Of a DNA stretch of 57,929 bases, positions 48,468 through 55,251 are shown in pieces. The DNA is from RGIG8775 sp045128735. Its GTDB lineage: Bacteria; Bacillota; Clostridia; Oscillospirales; CAG-272. The stretch's first letter is position 1. The number at the start of each line of letters is the position of its first letter. The position numbers and the translations under genes were made by a program. The DNA is taken from assembly GCA_045128735.1 (NCBI GenBank), contig JBGVRT010000113.1, positions 1 to 57,929 of the forward strand, read 5' to 3'. The notes under the pieces are model-generated. The model saw nothing but the letters and a program-made list of their open reading frames with translations, did not search any database and was not told where the DNA came from.

Positions 48468-51424
48468 CTTACAACCCCCTTAAGAATATTTTTATTCTTT
48501 CTTCGTTTCGGTTCGGCTTTTCGTTTCAAAATGCCGAGAAGCCCCGCAACGCCCCAAGTAATTGCGAAGTAAATCAGCGCAACAGCGATCAGCGGGAAGA
48601 ATGCTTCGTAGGTGTTACCGCGGATAATATCGCCCATCTTGGTAAGGTCGTTTACCGCGATATAGCCGACGACCGAGGTTGCCTTGATAAGGCTTACTAT
48701 CTCTCCCGAATAGGAAGGCAGGAACATTTTCATTGCCTGCGGAAGAATAATGCGGAAGAAGGTCTGATTTCTGCTGTATCCCAGTGCGTATGCCGCCTCA
48801 AGCTGACCGTTATCCACGCCCGAAACCGTAAGCGAGAGCTGCTCGTAAACAAAGGAGCCGAAGGTCAGTATAAAGCCGATGATAGCAACCACCACGCCGC
48901 TCATATCGGGCGAGGTAAAGACGATGTAGAACAGTATCATCAAAACGACAAGTGTCGGCGTACCCGCAATGATGGTGGAATATACTTTCGCAAATCCTTT
49001 TGCAAGCTTAGAGAGCCACTTTGTTTTGCTCCGCGCCAACATATACAGCGCAAAGCCAAAAAGCGTACCGCCAAGCACCGAGAAGACGCTGATGATCATA
49101 GTGGTGCAAATACCCTCTACGATCAGCTTCCATCTCTGCTCTCTGATAAAGGTCTTTTCAAAGCTATCTCTGAAGGACAGCATAAAGTTTTCGAATCCGC
49201 TTCTCTCACACTTTGCCATAACCACTTCGGCATTCATGTAGGGATCGGAGAAGTTTACGCTTTCCTTGCGCTCATCGGTCATATATAGTCCGCCGCATAC
49301 AAGGTCGTATTTTTCGCTTGCAAGTCCTGCAAGCCCCGAAGCAAAGGAAATATCCGAAATGTTCACGTTGTAGCCGTATTCGCGGCAGAACATATACAGC
49401 ACTTCGATCTCAAAGCCAACAGGCTTACCCTCGTACATATAAACAAAGGGCTTACGTGTGGTATCTATCGCAACGTTAAGCGTTTTCGCGCCCCCTACAA
49501 GCTCGTCAAGCCGTATCGTTTCCTCGGGTTCTGTTTCGCCGTACCATTTATCTATAAGCTCATCTATCTTGCCATTCGCTTTGAGCTCTTTCAAAAATCC
49601 GTTCATTTGCGCCTGAAGAGCATTTCCACCGTCATTCTTTTGGAATCCGAAGCCAATTTCTACGGAGTATGCAGGTACTGTGATGCTCGTGAGACTCTTG
49701 TCTGTACGAGCTACCGAATTGAAGTTCGGTTTATCAAGCATAATGCCGTCAACCTTGCCCCCTTTGAGTGCCACGAGCACATCGGCAAATGTGTTGAACT
49801 CTTTAATGCTTGCGTTTGGGAACTGTTCTCTTGAATAACCGCCGTAAAGCGAGCCTGTAACAACACCGAGTGTTGCGCTGTTAAACTGCTCAAGGTCATC
49901 TGCTCCCGCGCCGCCTCTTATAATTACCGCAAGGTCCTCCTCATGATAAACATCAGAAAAGTCCATGCTTTCTTTTCTTTCATCGGTAATGGTAATGCCC
50001 GCTATACCGATGTCGTATTTTGCGGACCCAACACCGCCAAGAATCGCCGCAAATGCTACATCTTCAAACTTAACAGCATAGCCGTATTCTTTAGCAAAGC
50101 CCACAATAAACTCAATATCAAAGCCGACAAATTTATTATTTTTGAGATATACAAACGGCATAGAGGCAGAATTGATGGCAACGGTAATCGTGCCCTTGGT
50201 ACTGCTTATGTCATCATAGGACATAAACTCTGTCGGTTCCTTCGCGCCAAACCATTTTTCTTCCAACGCATGAAGAGTTCCGTCCGCACCTATCTTGGCA
50301 ATATAGTCATTGACTTCTTTTTGAAGTTCAAGCTTTTGACCCTTGGGGAATATCATTCCGTAATTGCTTTCACCAAGAGGCTCGTCAATGCGGTCTACCG
50401 CCTGACCTTCCCAAAGCATTGAGGTATACAAAGACTCGTCACAACCGAAAGCATCTATTTTGTTACTGTTCAGCGCTGCGATCAAATCTGTTATGGAATT
50501 GAATTCCATATACTCGGCATCGGGAATAAGATCGGGCATTATAACCGCGTGAATAGTGCCTGTCATAACGCCTACTCTTTTTCCCGCAAGGTCGGAGAGG
50601 TGTGTCGTTCCGCTATCCTCGCCCTTTGTTACCATTACAACGGGGCTTTCATAATAGGAAACGGTGAAGGTCATCTCCTCTCTGCGCTCATCGGTAACCG
50701 TGATACCGCCGAGGGCAACGTCATATTTGCCCGATGTAATACCGCCAAGCTTTGCTTCAAAGTCAAGAGGAACGAAGTCCGTCTTGTACCCGTACTCCTT
50801 TGCAAAGGCAATCATGATCTCAACATCAAAGCCTCTTGCGCTTTTTTCGGAAGCATAGCTCAAAGGCATATCGGAATCGGAGACAGCCACCGATATTGTG
50901 CCATTTTCTCCCTTAAGCGTGCTGTAATCCTCAAATGCAGTGGGTTTGCTTCCGGACAGCCATTTTTTCGCAAGCGTCTCTATGCCGCCGTTGGATTTCA
51001 TATCTGTAATGAATTCGTCCAGCTCGCCCTTAACTTTCTTTGCCATACTACTTTCAGACAGCATAAAAGCATAGCTGACGGTAGTGTTGTTGTCACTCTG
51101 TATGGACTTGTATCCCTGTCTTTCCCACCCGATGGCTGAATAGTAAGTGCTGTCGAGAAGGAAGCCGTCTATCTTATCAGCCTCTAAACTCAAAATAAGG
51201 TCTGTGACATCTGAATACTGGAATTTCTTACTGTCGGGAAACAGCTCCCCTGTCAATCTGTCATATTCACTTCCCGTAAGAACACCAAGTTTTGCATCCT
51301 TAAAATCTTCAAATGCAAGAAATTCCTTTTTTTCATCGTTTGTCTGACCGTTACATCCCGCAAAGCAGGCACACAGCGTTATGACTGCTAACAGCAGACA
51401 AAGAATTTTTTTAGCTCTCATCAT
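48464..51424 (-). CDS. lipoprotein with chained solute-binding lobes fused to an ABC permease
   Basis: This 986-residue protein starts with a lipoprotein signal (FAGC). Then come a lone second lobe of an SBP_bac_3 domain (about 35-160), two complete SBP domains (170-395 and 410-635), a lone first lobe (650-745) and a His/Glu/Gln-type permease domain (about 765-975, with an ALGYSRNQTFFRIILPQ loop). The half-domains at both ends could pair to make a third binding site. Repeated TDERRE.MTF and TDERKESM(D/N)F motifs mark each first lobe. It is the first gene of the operon, with AGGAGAA before the ATG. Confidence 0.85.
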   Translation of the reverse strand: MMRAKKILCLLLAVITLCACFAGCNGQTNDEKKEFLAFEDFKDAKLGVLTGSEYDRLTGELFPDSKKFQYSDVTDLILSLEADKIDGFLLDSTYYSAIGWERQGYKSIQSDNNTTVSYAFMLSESSMAKKVKGELDEFITDMKSNGGIETLAKKWLSGSKPTAFEDYSTLKGENGTISVAVSDSDMPLSYASEKSARGFDVEIMIAFAKEYGYKTDFVPLDFEAKLGGITSGKYDVALGGITVTDERREEMTFTVSYYESPVVMVTKGEDSGTTHLSDLAGKRVGVMTGTIHAVIMPDLIPDAEYMEFNSITDLIAALNSNKIDAFGCDESLYTSMLWEGQAVDRIDEPLGESNYGMIFPKGQKLELQKEVNDYIAKIGADGTLHALEEKWFGAKEPTEFMSYDDISSTKGTITVAINSASMPFVYLKNNKFVGFDIEFIVGFAKEYGYAVKFEDVAFAAILGGVGSAKYDIGIAGITITDERKESMDFSDVYHEEDLAVIIRGGAGADDLEQFNSATLGVVTGSLYGGYSREQFPNASIKEFNTFADVLVALKGGKVDGIMLDKPNFNSVARTDKSLTSITVPAYSVEIGFGFQKNDGGNALQAQMNGFLKELKANGKIDELIDKWYGETEPEETIRLDELVGGAKTLNVAIDTTRKPFVYMYEGKPVGFEIEVLYMFCREYGYNVNISDISFASGLAGLASEKYDLVCGGLYMTDERKESVNFSDPYMNAEVVMAKCERSGFENFMLSFRDSFEKTFIREQRWKLIVEGICTTMIISVFSVLGGTLFGFALYMLARSKTKWLSKLAKGFAKVYSTIIAGTPTLVVLMILFYIVFTSPDMSGVVVAIIGFILTFGSFVYEQLSLTVSGVDNGQLEAAYALGYSRNQTFFRIILPQAMKMFLPSYSGEIVSLIKATSVVGYIAVNDLTKMGDIIRGNTYEAFFPLIAVALIYFAITWGVAGLLGILKRKAEPKRRKNKNILKGVVR

Positions 51425-51529
51425 TGGTTCTCCTTCTTTTGATTATCCTCTGTTTCGTTTGTATACATTTGTATATTTGGATATCTACAAATTCCTATTT
51501 CGGGCATCCGTTTTGCAAAGGTTTGCTAT

Positions 51530-51602
51530 ATTATAGCAAGAACCGACAAAAAAACGCGTTTTTGGCGTGATTGGTAGTAAATTCGGCGTAATTGGTAGTA
51601 AA
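51530..51602 (-). promoter_or_regulatory. LytTR/VirR-like activated promoter of the transport/NRPS operon
   Basis: On the minus strand, two direct repeats TTTACTACCAATYACGCC (51585-51602 and 51564-51581) start 21 bases apart, two helical turns, and match 17 of 18. Downstream is a -10 box TATAAT (51530-51535), while the -35 position reads CGCGTT, far from consensus. Repeats resembling CCAGTT..CAC followed by a promoter without a good -35 are the pattern of VirR/LytTR-type activation. The LytTR regulator is encoded just upstream. Confidence 0.7.
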
Positions 51603-51611
51603 ACGCAAAAA

Positions 51612-51637
51612 ATCCCCCGAAGTTTTCTTCGGGGGAT
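51612..51637 (-). terminator. terminator of the LytTR two-component operon
   Basis: ATCCCCCGAAG (51612-51622) pairs with CTTCGGGGGAT (51627-51637) and is followed by six T bases on the minus strand. It ends the kinase transcript 14 bases after the stop, so the large operon needs its own promoter. Confidence 0.9.
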
Positions 51638-51650
51638 GGGTTGAAAAGTA

Positions 51651-52880
51651 TTAAGATGTGAACGCAACGGTTGCTCTGAACACTCCGTTTTGCGCGGTGA
51701 AACGACAGGTGCCGCCGTACTTTTCTGCCGTGGATACGATACTGTGAATTCCTACGCCCCACAGCTCACGCGGCATATCGGGGACATACTCCAAGGATGG
51801 AGTGCAGGTGTTTTCGCAAACAATAACCATTTTTTTGGCTTTATAGTAAATGTTCACCGAGATCATAGGATCATCGGCGTTTGAGTCAATCGCACCGTGG
51901 AGTGCATTTTCTACCACGTTGGCAAGAATTGCCACAAGGTCATGTGAGGAAACGGGAGTTTCTTTTTTTGCCACGGCATCGGCGCTAAATCGAATATTCG
52001 CTGCTTTTGCTTTAGCCCTATACACGCGAAGCACGTTGTTTATGGTTTCGTTTTCGCAAAAGCGCTCGTTGTGCTGACCGTCATTTTCTACGTTTTGCTT
52101 TTCAAGATAACGAATAATGCTATCGAGATCACCGATTTTTGCCAAAGCCAAAATAGCGTCGTTGTGGTGGCGGATGTCGTGATAGCTTTTTCTTGCCCAC
52201 ATCACTTCGTTTTCTTGTGCCGCCACCTGTGTTTCAAGAAGCTCTGTGTGGATCTGCTTGCGTTTTTCCTTGGCAAGCTCCACCATATCCTTAAGGCTTG
52301 AAAACAATGCGGCATAGGTTACAAAAAATACCGCTGTTGTGGCTACGAATATCTGAAATCTGCCGTTATGGGTGGAAGTACCGCCATCTATATAAATGGT
52401 CTGTAGAGCGGTCACCACCAAAAAGGCAATTACGATAGCGTAATACTTGCCAAAGCCCTTATCAATATAAACGCTGACCTTCTTATATTCCGGGAGAATA
52501 ATAACGTAGAGCAATACTTGCAGAACCGCCATGATCAACGCCGTAAATACGATTTTTGCGGCAGTATGTATTTCCTTAAGCGCGATAAAGGCGGCAAAAC
52601 CGCCGAACGCGGTATAAATGCAGGTGTAGCTGATAAACAAAAAACCTTTCTCAATCAGCTTACCTTTGGTAGAAATGAAGAACAAGGCGGCATTGAGGAG
52701 CAGCATTAAGGTGTAGTTGAGCTTGGGCGTTGTAGGGGGCAACACCAAGAATACCACCCCGTACACCAACCATATCAGCGCCGTGACAAGCTTATTATAT
52801 CTCGGCTTTGCGAAGAAAACGGACATTCCAACGTGGGAAAGCACAGACAATATCAGCAAAAGTAATGTAAGAGCATCCAT
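51651..52880 (-). CDS. AgrC/VirS-like sensor histidine kinase
   Basis: This 409-residue kinase has about six membrane helices (residues 1-190), a coiled linker and a cytoplasmic kinase part. The phospho-acceptor box is SYHDIRHHND, typical of kinases that pair with LytTR regulators. The ATPase domain has NVVENALHGAI as N box and LWGVGIHSI as G box. Kinases of this group often sense peptides. It begins 4 bases after the regulator gene. A peptide or aldehyde made by the nearby NRPS is a possible ligand, but that is inference. Confidence 0.9.
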   Translation of the reverse strand: MDALTLLLLILSVLSHVGMSVFFAKPRYNKLVTALIWLVYGVVFLVLPPTTPKLNYTLMLLLNAALFFISTKGKLIEKGFLFISYTCIYTAFGGFAAFIALKEIHTAAKIVFTALIMAVLQVLLYVIILPEYKKVSVYIDKGFGKYYAIVIAFLVVTALQTIYIDGGTSTHNGRFQIFVATTAVFFVTYAALFSSLKDMVELAKEKRKQIHTELLETQVAAQENEVMWARKSYHDIRHHNDAILALAKIGDLDSIIRYLEKQNVENDGQHNERFCENETINNVLRVYRAKAKAANIRFSADAVAKKETPVSSHDLVAILANVVENALHGAIDSNADDPMISVNIYYKAKKMVIVCENTCTPSLEYVPDMPRELWGVGIHSIVSTAEKYGGTCRFTAQNGVFRATVAFTS

Positions 52881-52884
52881 TTCA

Positions 52885-53604
52885 TCACCTCATTCCTAAA
52901 TAGTCCATATAGGCGTTTTTAAGTGCGGGCAAAATTCTTCTCGGAACCGCAAGGCACTTGCCCGTTGTCATTTCCACCGTATCCGACAGTATTTTTTCAA
53001 TCTGCTCAAGATTGATAATATAAGTTTTTCCGCAAAGGTAGAACTGTTCGAAGGGAGAGAGCTTCTCCCAAAGCTCTGCCTGCGAGATGCGTACCGAGGC
53101 AGGCTGTTCATCCACAAAGCATATTGTTTGATTGTGGTTGGCGGACTCACAATAAATGATCTTGGAGATCGAAATATTATGATATCCGTTTACCGTTTTC
53201 ATCAGTACAGTTTTGGGCTTGTCTTGTAGGGTGCTGTGCATCGCCTTATCCATCGCCGCAAAAAAGTCATCTTTGGTGTAAGGCTTCAAGAGATAATGGG
53301 TAGCCCCCACCCCAAACGCTTCCACTGCGTGATCACGCGAGGAGGTCAGAAAGATCACGGGGCTTTCATCGTTTCTTCTGCGAAGCTCTGTTGCGATGCT
53401 CACACCCGTCAAGCCGGGCATATAAATATCGAGAAGGTATATATCGTACCCCTCACCCTTGTCAAGCTTATCTAAAAAATCAGACGGCGTATCAAACTGC
53501 TCCACAGAAAAGCGAGTGTTTCGCGCAGTCGCATATTCCGAAAGAAGCATCGCAGACTCATCCAAGTATTTTTTCTCGTCATCGCATATCGCAATTCGTA
53601 TCAT
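52885..53604 (-). CDS. LytTR-family response regulator
   Basis: This 239-residue regulator has a receiver domain (phospho-acceptor D in LLDIYMPGLTG, lysine in LLKPY) and a C-terminal LytTR DNA-binding domain with KTVNGYHNISISKIIYCES and FYLCGKTYIINLEQI. LytTR domains bind pairs of short direct repeats about two helical turns apart. The direct repeats at 51564-51602 fit that, so the large operon is a likely target. AAGGAGGACA precedes the ATG. Confidence 0.92.
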   Translation of the reverse strand: MIRIAICDDEKKYLDESAMLLSEYATARNTRFSVEQFDTPSDFLDKLDKGEGYDIYLLDIYMPGLTGVSIATELRRRNDESPVIFLTSSRDHAVEAFGVGATHYLLKPYTKDDFFAAMDKAMHSTLQDKPKTVLMKTVNGYHNISISKIIYCESANHNQTICFVDEQPASVRISQAELWEKLSPFEQFYLCGKTYIINLEQIEKILSDTVEMTTGKCLAVPRRILPALKNAYMDYLGMR

Positions 53605-53652
53605 ACGGTGTCCTCCTTTTGTTCGAATGTACTCGTAGCAAATGTTACCAAA

Positions 53653-54699
53653 TTACTTGAGTCGAAAATAACGAATATTCTTTCCATTACCTTCACGCTT
53701 GATCTCTCCTTCGGCAACTAACTTTCGAAGCGCGCCTTCAATAGAGCTTATACTCAAAGAGGGGCATAACTCCCTGATGTCCTGTTTGGAAAATCTGCCA
53801 ATCTTATTCATCGTTGCCAGGCGCACGGTTTCAAGTGCCGGCAGCTTTGTTTCTACAAGGGCAAATCTATCTTCAAAATCCTTATATGCCGCAAGTATTG
53901 TACCGAGCAGGTACTTGATGAATGGAACGGCATCCTCATTTTCTCCGTGCCAACCGTTCTGTGCTTTACCGAGTGCATCGTAGTACAAATCCTTGTTCTT
54001 GGCGATCTTGGCTTCGAGCGATATATATTTTCCAACGCAGAAGCCGCTTCTGTAAAGGAGCAGCGTCGTGAGCAATCGGCTCATTCTGCCGTTTCCATCA
54101 TTGAACGGATGAATGCAAAGGAAGTCGTGAATGAATATCGGAATAGCTATGAGCGGCTCTAATTCATTGTTACCTATTACACGATTAAACTCGTTGCATA
54201 TGCTTTCGAGTGCGGTCGGTGTTTCAAACGGGTCAAGAGGCGTAAACAACGTTCTCGTACTGCCGTCAGGATATGTTGCACTGATATAATTCTGAACGCT
54301 CTTTGTCTTACCTGCCGCCGAATTATTCATGTGGCTGTACAGCATTTTATGAAGCTGTAGAATATAGTTAGATGTAATTGGGATAGCATCAAAGCTCTCG
54401 TGGATGATGTTTAATACGTCACGGTAGCCTGCAATTTCTTGCTCATCTCTATTCTTGGGTGTAGTCTTGTCTTCTACGATCTGCCTGATTCTCGTGTTTG
54501 TGGTAACGATACCTTCGATAGCGTTGGAACTCTCTGTACTTTGCACCTTAGCAATCTCTACGAGCTTTTCAAGCTCTTCCGGGCGTTGCTTGAGAAACAT
54601 CTCCTGTTTTCCGGCTTCTTTATAAATCGCCGCTATCAATCCGAGAAGCTCTGAATCCCATTTTTGTTCATTTATTTTCGAGTAGTTAAATGTTCTCAT
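53653..54699 (-). CDS. Fic family protein (class II-type, with winged helix)
   Basis: This 348-residue protein has the Fic catalytic motif HPFNDGNGRMSR, as in enzymes that attach AMP (or other groups) to target hydroxyls. An N-terminal inhibitory helix motif, SNAIEG, fits the [S/T]xxxE[G/N] pattern of self-inhibited Fic proteins. A C-terminal winged helix (about 290-348) suggests DNA binding or self-control. It has its own promoter and ends 48 bases before the LytTR regulator gene. The target is unknown; many such proteins modify themselves or a topoisomerase. Confidence 0.9.
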   Translation of the reverse strand: MRTFNYSKINEQKWDSELLGLIAAIYKEAGKQEMFLKQRPEELEKLVEIAKVQSTESSNAIEGIVTTNTRIRQIVEDKTTPKNRDEQEIAGYRDVLNIIHESFDAIPITSNYILQLHKMLYSHMNNSAAGKTKSVQNYISATYPDGSTRTLFTPLDPFETPTALESICNEFNRVIGNNELEPLIAIPIFIHDFLCIHPFNDGNGRMSRLLTTLLLYRSGFCVGKYISLEAKIAKNKDLYYDALGKAQNGWHGENEDAVPFIKYLLGTILAAYKDFEDRFALVETKLPALETVRLATMNKIGRFSKQDIRELCPSLSISSIEGALRKLVAEGEIKREGNGKNIRYFRLK

Positions 54700-54727
54700 A
54701 ACCTTAACCTCACTTTCGTTTCCTTAA

Positions 54728-54756
54728 ATAATATCATATTTTGAGGTCAATGTCAA
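54728..54756 (-). promoter_or_regulatory. promoter of the Fic gene
   Basis: The -35 box TTGACA (54751-54756) and -10 box TATTAT (54728-54733) are 17 bases apart on the minus strand, and the start codon is about 20 bases beyond the likely transcription start. Near-palindromic AAGGGAATATTTCCT lies upstream of the -35 and could be an operator. The rest of 54757-54965 shows no gene. Confidence 0.8.
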
Positions 54757-54965
54757 CCGTTTAAGGGAATATTTCCTCAATATTGTTCAGAAAATGAGGG
54801 GATTTTAATCATTAACAGTCAACTTATGCCAAACCGGCTTCTTCTGTCGGCTTTTCTTTGACTACTGTGATGCAAATTATTTCTGTCGCGGGGCGGAGTG
54901 AGCTTGGAATTAACGATCAAATTTGTGAGCGTTTATTCAAAAGTGTTCAAACGATCATTTTTTTA

Positions 54966-54994
54966 TTGACAAATTTTTGTACATATGCTATAAT
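54966..54994 (+). promoter_or_regulatory. perfect sigma-A promoter of the secreted hydrolase gene
   Basis: TTGACA (54966-54971) and TATAAT (54989-54994) are both exact consensus and 17 bases apart. The transcript would start near 55001 and have a leader of about 250 bases before the ATG at 55252. It is divergent from the Fic promoter. Confidence 0.9.
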
Positions 54995-55017
54995 AATTGC
55001 GTATTTCGAAATTCCAT

Positions 55018-55204
55018 AAAAGTACACTTTTAGAGAAATTTTCAAGATGGGCAAATCTCAACGTAAATTTCTTTTTTTTGGTCTGATTTTAAGATTTTTC
55101 TCCAAAAATCCGACAAAAAAGAGATTCTTCAAAGGTGTACTTTTGAAGAATCTCCAAATATTTACTCTGAAACCGCTTTCCAAAAAAGTGTACTTTTAGA
55201 GAAA
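55018..55204 (+). promoter_or_regulatory. structured mRNA leader with a repeated GTGTACTTTT motif
   Basis: AAAAGTACACTTTTAGAGAAA (55018-55038) and AAAAGTGTACTTTTAGAGAAA (55184-55204) match at 19 of 21 bases, and their 14-base cores are exact reverse complements. A perfect 13-bp hairpin (GAGATTCTTCAAA, 55121-55133, with 55142-55154) shows a third GGTGTACT copy in its loop, and a smaller hairpin lies at 55093-55110. The first copy could pair with the loop or with the last copy, so alternative folds are possible. No known riboswitch class is recognised. Confidence 0.6.
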
Positions 55205-55251
55205 ATTACATCGTTTTTAATTTGATTCAAATACAAGAAAGGAAGAATTTT

